A stretch of DNA of 64,000 nt from Pseudopithomyces maydicus (taxonomy: Eukaryota > Ascomycota > Dothideomycetes > Pleosporales > Didymosphaeriaceae): positions 1,178,001-1,242,000 of the forward strand of contig JANTUC010000014.1 in the NCBI GenBank assembly GCA_026873275.1. The letters run 5' to 3'. The number at the start of each line of letters is the position of its first letter. Within the stretch, counting starts at the first letter, position 1. The notes beneath the pieces are model-generated. The model did not search any database. It had not been told where the DNA came from and saw nothing but the letters and a program-made list of their open reading frames with translations. Positions 49,543-59,274 of the stretch are shown here, one piece after another. Position numbers and translations under genes: made by a program.

Positions 49543-50275
49543 ATGGTCGTCGGAGCAATCGAGCAGCAACTCTACGTCCGGGGCCTGCCCCAAGGCGTCA
49601 AGATGCTGATCACAGATGTCGACTTCAAGATCCCGCCCGGCGAATGGTGGCCCGGTTTCCGCGGCCCACACAAGGGCATCTACAAGAACACATCCGTAAG
49701 CCATCCTTTCCCTCTACGAATTCCTCCCATCTAGGTCCCCAAAACAGACCACTCCCTACACACGAAGCCACCCCTAACATTAACCTTCCCAGGACGCCGA
49801 AAAGCAAGCCTCCCTTCCCATGGAAGTCTCCTCCGACTACCGCGACGGCTACATGGGCATCGCGTACCTCGGCTCTCAATCCGTGATGGACAGCGGGGCC
49901 GGTCCCGAGATCTATCTCAAGTTCCAGCTCTCGGGGACATCTACCATCAACGGCAAGGCAGTCGATTTCAGTAACACGAAGGGGTCCATCACGGTGTCCA
50001 GCACGGATTGGGGGCGCTGGGAACGCCCGGATTACTGCAATGTGTCGTACTCGGTGCAAGGCGGGCAGCCGCGCAACGTGCCGAGCAAACTGGCGATGAA
50101 GGTGGAGCCCAAGTATATTGGTTTCGTGGTGGCGGCGAACCCGGGAGAGGAGACGGTCGGGATGAATGCGTCGCAGGAGGAGGATGTGGTGAAGGATATG
50201 GCGGCGTTGGCGTTGCAGGGGATTATGATGGCGCATGAGAAGGCGATTGGGTGGGTGGTCGGGAAGTTATGGTAA
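49543..50275 (+). CDS. Uncharacterised 211-aa protein
   Basis: Two exons, 49543-49695 and 49793-50275, joined in phase (donor GTAAGC, acceptor TTCCCAG, branch CCTAAC). The protein starts MVVGAIEQQLYVRGLPQGVK and has beta-rich segments (DGYMGIAYLGSQSV, IYLKFQLSG, GSITVSSTDWGRWERPDYC) and a C-terminal helix (VVKDMAALALQGIMMAHEKA). No signal peptide. The family is not recognised. The beta-rich body with Trp-rich turns could be a lectin-like or lipid-binding sandwich, but this is a guess. Confidence 0.7.
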
Positions 50276-50579
50276 TGTGGTGGGGTGGGGTGTTCGATAG
50301 GGGAGGTGTCAATTTAGGAAGCATTGGTAAGGCGTTTTTTGTCACATTAGACATGGGATGTGTAGAGTTTGGTAGTAATGACCCCTGAAGCCAATCAGCC
50401 CGTGTACTACGCGACTGAACACACAACTTTTTATATGCGTTTTCTAGATCTTCACGCTAGGCCACACGTCTCTCTATAAGACCTGACCTAATACAAAACC
50501 ATGATATCACCCTCCCACCCGTCTCTTAAAACCCCTTTAATATCACAAATCCTCCCCAACCCCACACTCCACAACCCCC
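50276..50579. other. Convergent 3' region
   Basis: This holds the 3' UTRs of the 49543 gene and the DHFR gene. No gene was seen. Confidence 0.5.
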
Positions 50580-51406
50580 TCACCCCACCCTCTCATACAT
50601 CGCAAACCCAAACCTCACCCCCTTCTCCTCCACAACCTCACTCCCCGTCCCACTTTCCTCCCCCGTCCACCCATCCACCTCCTCCCCCTTACACCTCCTC
50701 CACCCCCTCTCCCCCTCCAAATCCACCTTAAAAAAAGTATCACACTCAAACTCCTCCTCCACCCTCGTCAGCAACACCCTCTCCGTCTCCGGCATATCTA
50801 GCGCCTGCTCATAAATCGTCGCCCCGCCGATGACGAACACCCTCTCGATCTGGATATCCTTACCCCCGTTCCATCCTCCATCCTACCCTCCGCCCCGTCC
50901 TCCGCCCCATCGTCTTCTACCTTGGTGTCGGAATTGTAATTTCGCAACCTGTCAACCGCTTCCCTCACGCTAGATACCGCGATCGGGCCTTCGTAACCGG
51001 TAGCAGCGTTGTGCTTCGCTGTGAAAGCGGAGGGGTCGCGCGTGATGACGATGTTGAGGCGGTCGGAGAGCGGGCGGAAGCGCGGGGGGATGGAGTCCCA
51101 GGTTTTGCGGCCCATGATGACGGCGTTGAGGCGTTTTTTGCCTCCATCGGTGGCGGCGGACGGGGTGGGGTTGGAAGTGGAGGAAGAGGACGGCAATGGA
51201 GGCACACGCGTAGTAACGCGCCTGAAATACGCCATCTCCTTCCTCAGCTGAGGCCAAGGCAGCGTCCCATTTTTCCCAATGCCGAGGGAGGGTGTAGCTG
51301 CGAGGATGAGGGTCAAGGACAGCGGGGGCATGGTTTGCTCGACGGGTGTGTGGTTCGTAGAAGCCGGTGTGGGATTAGATGTATAGGTTGGCGCGGGCGC
51401 TGTCAT
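50580..51406 (-). CDS. Dihydrofolate reductase, one frameshift
   Basis: DHFR reduces dihydrofolate to tetrahydrofolate with NADPH. Motifs: LILAATPSLGIGKNGTLPW (substrate/cofactor loop), LNAVIMGRKTWDSIPPRFRP, RLNIVITRDP and FVIGGATIYEQAL, ending in FGFAMYERVG. The frame breaks between the acidic insert (EDDGAEDGAEGRMEDGTG) and KDIQIERVFVIGG. One missing base in the C-run 50863-50867 (plus strand) explains it, and adding it gives 828 bases, 275 aa. The start at 51406 (MTAPAPTYTSNPTP) gives a Thr/Pro-rich N-terminal extension; a shorter protein from the Met before PPLSLTLIL is also possible. Single exon. It is longer than bacterial DHFR (about 160 aa) because of two low-complexity inserts. Confidence 0.93.
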
Positions 51407-52125
51407 TGTTGAAGGTTGAAGGGCAAACGATCGAAGGGCAGAAGATCGGAGGGGAACTCGGCAGCGTGGGTGTGCAATGGAACGAGGTGAAACGAATGGA
51501 CGGATGACGTTCGTATGCATGCAGGGCAATGGACGTGCATGGGCGAGATCAAAGCTTTGACGGCGGGCGGGGCGGGGAAATTGTACGAAAACGCGCTAAG
51601 GGGGACGCGTGTGAACGTGACTTGGGCGCAACACGAACCACTGGAACCACTGGAGACCACATCACCTGCATGTACTTACATACCTACTCGCTACCAAGCC
51701 GACAAACAAATTACGTACGCTCACGGATGGAGAAATTTTCAAGAGCCAAGGCAAGATTCGAAATTGTGCTACCTTGAACCCAATGCAGATAGATAAAGCC
51801 GCCCCTATTGAAGTTTCGAGTTTCGCTGCTCATGCCCTAAGAACTCCCCCTCTTCCACTCGACCGACCTTGCTTATGAACCTAACGCTGATATATGATAC
51901 ACGGCCCAAACCTGGACCGGACACAAGGATCCAACAAACGTCCCGTCGCCCTCATGCAAGACCACCTGCAGAACGCCTTAATGACACCGCCCATGCCGCA
52001 TTCTCACCCAAAAAGTCCCAGTCATACAACTCGTTCCCGTTCCAGGGGTATCTCGTGAAAAGGTAGCGCGGAAATGTGAAGTTGCTTATCTCGCTCGGGA
52101 TGCCGAAGTATGCCTTTGAAACGAA
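51407..52125. other. Intergenic region: DHFR promoter and Psy2 3' UTR
   Basis: About 720 bases, with no gene or repeat seen. Confidence 0.5.
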
Positions 52126-54996
52126 CTATTCACCGTTGGTTCCATCCCCGGTAGACTTGAGAGGGATGGAAAGCGACATTTTCTTCGGTCCACCTCCATT
52201 GTCCTTTGCGGCTGCAATGTTGGGGCCTTTTCGCCGTAGGCTCTTCACACTACCAGCGCTTGAGTTGCTGTTCAGAGACGCGCGGCGCTTGCTGCCAGAT
52301 GAAGATATGCTGAGAAGTAGCTCATCATCCTCATCTTCTTCTCTCCTACGCTTTTCCGATAATCGTTCAGGAGGTGACTTGGATGTGCTTTGTGACTCCT
52401 GTTCCGGCGTCGCGGGTATACTTTGAGGTAGTGTCGAGGGTGCAGCTGCTGCAAGATCGTCCACGTCGTCTTCTCCTTCATCATCATCGGGATAGTTAAC
52501 CAAAGGCCGCACGGGTGAGACTCCATTGACTGATTTGACACCGGAGGACAATTCGTCTTCGTCGTCGGAAGCATTGAAATAAGCCTCTTCGTCTGGATCT
52601 GGCTCTTTCAGACCAACACCCCACTTTCCGCCATTGACCATAAGCTGTTGTCGCGCTGGAGTATCGCTGTCAACGCTGGTGAATGAAGCCTCGAGCTCCT
52701 GTGTCGTAACCGGCTCGTGCATTTGGTCGTACCGCAGGATGAGATTCTGGAATGTGTCCACGTAAGTTATGGGCTGTAGCTTCTCACGGTATGTCTCCAC
52801 CAGATGCTGGATAAGAATCTTGATGTTCTCGCGTTTGATGAATTCAAACAACTCCAGGCAAGCCGAATTAAGCAAATTATCTCTGGTGATGTTATCAAAC
52901 AGAAGCTGTAAGATTGGCTCGAACAATTGGTGTTGAATGATTTGTCGGTTATGTGTCTCATCGTGCAATCCGATGCAGGTGCGGAAGTACTTCAGAGCAG
53001 CTGCAAATGATTAGATAGTGTTTGGATGGGATCTACATTTGACATACTGAGCTTTAGGTGTTTCTCCGGACACTCCATAAGCTGCGCTACTCGTGCAGCG
53101 AGGCCTTCAGAAAGGATAAAATATTTACTTCGGAACGAGTGCTGCCGGATGAAGAAGCACAAAACTTCTACCAAATGCACGTATAGATTAATTTGTTGTA
53201 TAGTAAGATTGTCCACTGTGATTGGTTAGGGTTGTTCAAGTGGACATGATGGTGTACTTACTGGATTCACGTCCATCGAGATCCTTGAGTGGCTGGAAAA
53301 GCTTTCTGGCAGACTCATCATAAAAGTTCTGAATGAAAGTGTCGGTTTGTGCCAAGGGCGGAAGTTGATTCCTGACCTTCGCCAGGAAGTCACCATTGGA
53401 TCGACCCAGCGCTTCTATCGACGCCGAGTTCGCGCTAGGATCGAGCAAAATCTTAATGGCATCGGCCATCTGAGATTTGACACCAAGATCGACCTCGATC
53501 AACAACAGTTCGATAAGCGTGTCGGTCAAAGGTTTTGTTTTCTCTTGAATCGCCTTGAAGATGTAGCTCCTGACCATCAACGCATCATGATCGATGAGGG
53601 AGACTAGGATATCGGTGCCTGCTACTCGCACGGAGGCGTCTTGGTGCTTGAGCGCGAATTGTATCACGTCTAACAACCCGTTGTTGATGAAATTTTGGTA
53701 GAGCTGCGCTCTGCTTTGCGCCTGCAGGCTTTTTGCAATCGAAGTGCATTGCTGGATGAACAGGACTGCATCTTTTTTACGTTGGAGATTCTGCTCCGCC
53801 GATCCAAAGATGCCAAACAATTCTTTGAGGAAGGGTTGATTCGCTTGCAAATGCTGAACGATGTCGACTTGGTGGAAGAAAATCAGGGAGTTGAGAACGG
53901 AGAACGTGGGATCGTCTAAAATACGCGCCAGAACGACATCTTTAAGGTACTGCAGCCGGTATGTGTAATGGATCTTTCGTTTTATGTTTTCATCCTGAAT
54001 CTTTACAACCTCTTTGAATTTTGATTCATCAGAGAGATACTGCCGATGATTCGCCTTGTGTAGTGGGAAGTCCGGGTCGTATTCTAGGGCACCGACAACA
54101 CCCAGGACCATGTCATCGGTCACAACGTACTCTATGATGGCCGTGTCATTGAGAAGAATCAGCATCTTCATGATGCTGCAGAGCCGGTGCAGATCCGAGA
54201 CGCTCTCCAGATCTTCCGCCATCTCCACGAGCGGGATGAGCTTCGGTACGTAGTTATTCGAAAGTACGAACTTGGCAAGGGCTTCGCGGCCGACCGGGGT
54301 ACTGTTGGCTGCGCGCATGTGGTTTTCGATTTCGTGGAGGTTGTGCAGTTCGGGATGTGGCAGCATAATTGGACTAACATTATCTCCAATGTCATCGGAT
54401 AGCCCGTCATCTAGCCGGAGTGTTAGCACATATGGCGCGCAACCCATCAAATGTCCACCCACCTTGTGCCGCTCTATCTTGCAGACGCGACTGCATGTCA
54501 TTCACGAAGTCCCTGTCGCGTGTCAGCGCGCGATGTCAGATTTGCGACGCGCAACGCGTACCATATGCTTCCGCAGCCCTCGGGCTCCTGGAAGCTGAGG
54601 GCCATGTCGGTGCCATTCTGCTCGGTCCACACAATGAGGGTATCTGCGACGGGTTAGCCCAGCTGGCGACAATATCGCGCAGATTGCGGCGAACCCTGCT
54701 GCTTCTGGTAGCCATCGTCTTTGGATATCTTGGTCTCGAGGAGTTGGCGCGAAGGGTCGTCTTCGGAAGCGACGAGGATCTTCGCTTCGTCCTGTGGTTG
54801 CACACGTCAGCCTATTCCCGCACAAGCGGCGGTGGGCACGAGGGGAGCGCGACGGCAGGCGTCGCCTTCTGCATCGACGTACATTCACGAAGACACCCCT
54901 GCAAAAGCCCGTTCCGCGATCGAACCAGTCATTGTTCTTGAGCTCGTAGACCTTTACGCGCTTGCGATCGTTCGAGGGTGGCGCTACTAATGCCAT
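52126..54996 (-). CDS. PSY2: Protein phosphatase 4 regulatory subunit 3 (Psy2/SMEK)
   Basis: The 844-aa regulatory subunit of PP4, which directs Pph3 in DNA-damage checkpoint recovery. Seven exons: 54996-54883, 54791-54695, 54643-54562, 54512-54463, 54410-53262, 53215-53048 and 53000-52126, an exact multiple of three. The N-terminal EVH1/PH-like domain reads RKRVKVYELKNNDWFDRGTG, then DDGYQKQQDTLIVWTEQNGT and MALSFQEPEGC. The SMEK domain and Armadillo repeats follow (HNLHEIENHMRA, LARILDDPTFSVLNSLIFFH, VRVAGTDILVSLIDHDALMV). The tail is acidic, then basic, with a KSLRRKGPNIAAAKD nuclear-signal-like segment. The second intron has an unusual GTTCGC donor but a good GCTAAC branch point and keeps the family's continuous KQQDTLIVW. 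Confidence 0.95.
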
Positions 54997-56498
54997 AGTA
55001 GGTAGCAGTGGAGGCTGCTACCTCTCCGGACGGGGCAACACACCCCCCAGAGGGCGGTTCGGGGTCGCAGAGGTCGGCGCAGACGGGCGGTGGGTGGTTC
55101 GGGGGTGCAGCGAGATGCGATGGAAAGTGGCGGTCCGGAGCGAGGTGTCGCGCGTGGATGACGATTAGGAGGCTGGGGGCGTCGCAACGGAGGGCGCGCG
55201 CGTGTCTCGAGGGCTGCGATGCGCACTGGGATGGCGCAGACGGAGGGCGATGGGCTTGGCGGGTATCGGGTTGTCGACGGTTGAGGTGTTGGGGATCACC
55301 AGTCCGTGGGGGTGGTGGTCGTCGCGTCTGGCAGGGCCCTGGAGTCGGAGAGGATGCGAGTAGGCGCTGGCGCTGCGCTAAGGCTAGTCGGATGGAAATA
55401 GACACTGGGTAATCGATAAGCACCGACGATGTTTGCAGGGCCGCCCGGGCTGCATACGGGCAACGCTAGGAGGTGGTAGTAACGGTGCTGGAGTAGGGGT
55501 TGCGGGCGGGGGCCTTGTCATGTGTCGCAGGCCGAGCCCTGGAGGACGACGTCGTCCCGGCGGCTGCAGCCTGCAAGTCGCCACAGCAAGGCTGACTCTC
55601 TGCGCTGACGCAATATCACTTGGCGTCTGTTGGGCGCACCGTCGCCGCAACACCAGCAGAGTTTCGCCGCGTACGGCCAATCGACGCCAGCCTGCCGTGC
55701 ACAGGACGTGTACGTACGGCGGCTGCAGCATCGATAATGCGTGTCGTGCGTATCGGCAATGCAACGGCTCTCCCGCACGTCATGCTGCCCTCGACCTGCG
55801 CAGGCATACGAGCTCGTCTTGGCAGGAAACAGCTGGCCTGGCGACTCCAAACACTGGGGTGGACCGGTGGTCGGGAGTGTGTATATTCGAAAAGTGTGTA
55901 GGCAGATACCATCGTCCATCCAACCTCCTCTTTCGCGCACGGGGGGGTCCACTTTCCCAATGTGCTCTTGCTCGGGACGGGAGGGTCGACGGGTGGGTGC
56001 AGGACAAGTGACACGACCATGTAGACCATGCAACTATGCATCAGCAAGCAACGCCCAAGTACTTACGCTAGACGAACCCGCATGGACTACTCGATTAGTG
56101 TGCACATTGCGTGGGGGGAGACGAGGCTGCGGTCGCACTTGCTTGTGATATTGGGAGTGAGTGCATGCCATCTTCTCTGACGGCAGGTGCACTTCTCGTC
56201 TCTGCCTTCCACCTTCTCTTACGGCAGGTGCCCTGCTCATCCCTGCCTTCCATCTTTGCTCACGGCAGCTGCTCCCCTCTTCCATTCCTGCCCGTCGTCT
56301 CTACGGCTTCTCTCACGGTCTCTTTTCTCTCCCTTGCTTTCTATCTTCGCTCAAGATATCTGTTTCTTTCCTTCCTTCTTCCGTTCCTGCCTGCCGTCTC
56401 CTGCCAATGTGAACCAACGGCCTACGGACCATCGGACCATCCGTCTCTTGGATATACCCCTACTCACTCGCCCACTATTCTTTACTCCCGCATCAAAC
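54997..56498. promoter_or_regulatory. Divergent intergenic region of PSY2 and 56499 gene
   Basis: About 1.5 kb, GC-rich in the first half, with no supported gene although many composition-driven frames exist. The last 330 bases are CT-rich and contain a 41-bp tandem repeat. Confidence 0.45.
56173..56280. repeat. 41-bp tandem repeat in leader region
   Basis: The core CGGCAGGTGC (third copy CGGCAGCTGC) recurs at 56181, 56222 and 56263, exactly 41 bases apart, embedded in CT-rich units. Confidence 0.8.
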
Positions 56499-57470
56499 AT
56501 GGTAAAGAAACTGGAAAAATTCCCACCTGCGCCCCTCTGCATCCTATGCAACAGTCGTCGGGACATCGACAAGGACGGCGATCAGCTCAACTACACAGGC
56601 TTCTGGCGAAACCTCTGCCAACGATGCCGCTACGACATATACAGTGTTGCCTGGGCCTCGTGGACCGAATGGGAGGAGCTTCTCGGCGGTAATCTCCACT
56701 ACCTGAATGGTCGCATCGACTGCGTGCCTTACTCCGACGGCCCTGCTCAATACGAGCAGTACGATATGCAGCACCTGTGGCGTCTGCAGGCATACGGCCT
56801 ACTGACGGTATACTGCGGAGGGCGTGACGAATGGGGACCCGAATTCTCGGCTGGCAAAGGCTGGCATTCATTTCGACAACGGCCCTGGATCGAATTTTTG
56901 ATTCCTACTCTGCACGAGAAAATCGATGTCGCGGCTGTCAACAGACTCGTGGAAGAATTACTAGCCCACGAAGAGATTGTGGCAACTGCCTTCTCAGAGT
57001 ACGACGAGTACCCGATCATGCCAAAGGATGCTCCCCAGGACGAGGTGGCTCCTCTCAGCCAGATTCTCGACGCATCTGCGAAAGGGAAAGAGGCTATTGA
57101 TAAGACGTATTATTTCCGCACGAACGTGTGGCCGAACCACCATTCTGTGATGGAAACTCGCAATGCTTCGTTGCTCCATGAATTCTCGAAATGTCTCTGG
57201 GTCGGCCAGATGGACTTCCCCCTCTCGACTACAGCTGAAGTAGCGGATTATGTTACCCTCGGTGTGGAATATGATTTCAAACAGAAAATCAGGGCTGCAA
57301 AGAAACAAAGGGTGCTCTGCGTGCAGATCGCCGCCAGGGAATGGGGTACTGACCTCAATTTACGGGCTTTGCTAGAGGGGGTTTGTGAGAAAGCGGGGTT
57401 GCGCAGGGATTTCTCCGTGGAGGATATGCAGCGGAGTGTTGTTAAGCCTGGGCAGGAGGTGTACAGCTAG
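56499..57470 (+). CDS. Uncharacterised 323-aa protein with two CxxC motifs
   Basis: Single exon, ATG at 56499 (MVKKLEKFPPAPLCILCNSR). Two CxxC pairs near the N-terminus (CILC at about 14-17 and CQRC at about 40-43) could bind one zinc ion. The body is Trp- and acid-rich (YDIYSVAWASWTEWEELLGG, KGWHSFRQRPWIEFLIPTL), and the C-terminus has helix-like AAREWGTDLNLRALLEGVCE. The frame stays open upstream of the ATG through the CT-rich repeats, but that part is low complexity. No family was recognised; it is probably lineage-specific. Zinc binding is inferred only from spacing. Confidence 0.65.
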   Translation: MVKKLEKFPPAPLCILCNSRRDIDKDGDQLNYTGFWRNLCQRCRYDIYSVAWASWTEWEELLGGNLHYLNGRIDCVPYSDGPAQYEQYDMQHLWRLQAYGLLTVYCGGRDEWGPEFSAGKGWHSFRQRPWIEFLIPTLHEKIDVAAVNRLVEELLAHEEIVATAFSEYDEYPIMPKDAPQDEVAPLSQILDASAKGKEAIDKTYYFRTNVWPNHHSVMETRNASLLHEFSKCLWVGQMDFPLSTTAEVADYVTLGVEYDFKQKIRAAKKQRVLCVQIAAREWGTDLNLRALLEGVCEKAGLRRDFSVEDMQRSVVKPGQEVYS

Positions 57471-58156
57471 CGTCGTCATAAACCTACCAAGGAGTAAAAA
57501 TGTAGAGTTGGTGCTGTGCACTTGTGCTACGAAGTGTGTCTTGATCCTCGATTTTACGATTTACTATTACTCTTACATGCAGTGGATAACTTGCATTTAC
57601 GCGAAGAGGGCGGATTCTGAAAATTGCATTCACCATGTTGTTGGAGACATTTGGCTGTGGGAGCAAGCTTTCACCTCCCGATAACATGCCATTATATCAT
57701 GTGTCTAGAGGCAGCAGTGAGATGAGAAAAATAATCCAATCAAGAGGCCAAAAGAGTGTGTTGTAGTTGGGTAAGTAGAGATAGAAGCAGCAAAGTAACT
57801 GATCAGAATAGCCAAATGAGTGTTTCACAGTTGGACAAGCAGAAACAAAAGCAGCAGGGAAGCTTATTAGGAAAGCCAAAGGAGTGTGTAGCTAGCCACT
57901 GTGAAGGCTAGGGAAGAAAACAAAGGACAAAGGGAGATAGCATGACAGACAGAACACAAAAAGGCACTAAGGAAAGTACAATCTGATGAAAACCGTCCAC
58001 AGTGCCGCCTTCCTACACTTTCACCGCCGTTCTGAGCCATGGGGTTGGATACTCGGACGAGGAGCGTTTTCCTTTTCTGTCGTGACGGTTAGGTCGTTGT
58101 GATGCTGAGGAAAGGAGTTGGAGACTGAGACTCACCGGCTATGCCATGGTAGAAAA
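57471..58156. other. Convergent intergenic region with 64-bp repeats
   Basis: This holds two 3' UTRs and a degenerate 64-bp tandem repeat (57747-57890). No gene was seen; the minus-strand hydrophobic frame over the repeats is short and repeat-derived. Confidence 0.5.
57747..57890. repeat. Degenerate 64-bp tandem repeat, about 2.3 copies
   Basis: The core GCCAAANGAGTGT recurs at 57747, 57811 and 57875, each 64 bases apart, with AAGCAGCA-like sequence in between. Confidence 0.8.
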
Positions 58157-58923
58157 CTAGTAAGCTAAGAAGTTCACAGGTGGGCCAGGTGGGCCAGGTG
58201 GGCCAGCCGGCCCAGCCGGCCAAGCCGCCCCAGCGGTCCCATCCCACGCAGGATCTTCCTCGATGACTTCATTTATACATTCCTCACATTCCTTCTTCAT
58301 CATCGGTCCCATAGCTTTCATGTACATCATCACTTCCAGTAGAATCTCGGGCTTCTCCATCCGTTTCCCATCAACAAACCCCCTTCCAAGGTATGGCATA
58401 ACCCTATCACTTGCAACCATTGCTCTCTCTTAATCTTGTCCGGATATTGTGGGTCCGAGCCAATTGGAAATATGTTGCAATTCCCTTTTAGTATTGAGGC
58501 TTTGAAGTCGGCCATCAACACCTTGTTGTTTTTATCGTTGGGGTAATAACACCCGGTCCCTACCACGCCCACGTATGTTACTCTGGCTTTGAACAAGAAT
58601 TGAGAGCCTTCTGGTTCGGGCATCTTTAGTTCCTGTGGCTCTCCCGGTACTAATTCGGTGATGTTGATCGCTGGTAATCGGTAGATCTGCATCGCGGTCC
58701 TGTAGAAGAATGTTTCCATCACGTCGTTCAGATAATACCAGAAAGAGCTTCTTGGATCAATAGGTTTGTCCACGATTATTTGCGGACGAGTTCGAGAGAG
58801 GATATTGCGCAATGTGCGCACAGGAGCATTGGGGCCAAGAGGAGCATTGGGGTCAGGAGGAGCATTGGGGTTGTTGCAGTTGTACTGTTCAATCGGAGGA
58901 AATTCACCGAGGGGGTGTGCCAT
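58157..58923 (-). CDS. Orphan protein with NAP repeats and Gly-Pro-Pro tail, one frameshift
   Basis: The first ATG is at 58923 (MAHPLGEFPPIEQYNCNN). Near the N-terminus an 18-base unit repeats three times (58826-58875, plus strand), giving NAPPDPNAPLGPNAP. The body (SSFWYYLNDVMETFFYRTAM, LFKARVTYVGVVGTGCYYP) looks folded. The frame ends early, but coding clearly continues one frame over (RVMPYLGRGFVDGKRMEKPE, then EVMMYMKAMGPMMKKEC); a single missing base in the AGAGAGAG stretch near 58430 joins them and gives 256 codons. The tail is collagen-like (PAGPAGPPGPPGPPV), made by a GGTGGGCCA direct repeat at 58180-58220. Not recognised; 40-bp tandem repeats sit just upstream. Confidence 0.55.
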
Positions 58924-58960
58924 TTGGAAAGCTTGTGGTTGATATCGGGATGTAGATACT

Positions 58961-59080
58961 ATCAAGGGTGTATCTGCAAAGAGTTCTGTGTATAGAAATT
59001 GTCAAGGATGTATCTGCAAAGAGTTCGGTGTGTAGAAATTGTCAAGGATGTATCTGCAAGGAATTCGGTGTGTAGAAGAA
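58961..59080. repeat. Three tandem 40-bp repeats upstream of orphan gene
   Basis: Units are 58961-59000, 59001-59040 and 59041-59080, each containing GTATCTGCAA and TTC(T/G)GTGT(A/G)TAGAA. They lie 38-157 bases upstream of the minus-strand ATG at 58923, in the leader or proximal promoter. Confidence 0.92.
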
Positions 59081-59247
59081 AGAAGGACCACTCTACGAGG
59101 TGTTGCATTTATACTTCCCATCTTCGAAAGCGCTTTGACAGGTAACACGTCTCTGAGGAGTCATAGTGGCTTCGTTCAGCCGTAGACTCGCATTCATTGA
59201 CCCACTCGAAGTTGACCCGTGCTTGAGTTCTCGTCAATGCACAAGTC

Positions 59248-59274
59248 TCTCTCTCTCTCTCTGTGTGTGTGTGT
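59248..59274. repeat. (CT)n(GT)n microsatellite
   Basis: About eight CT copies followed by about six GT copies. Confidence 0.9.
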
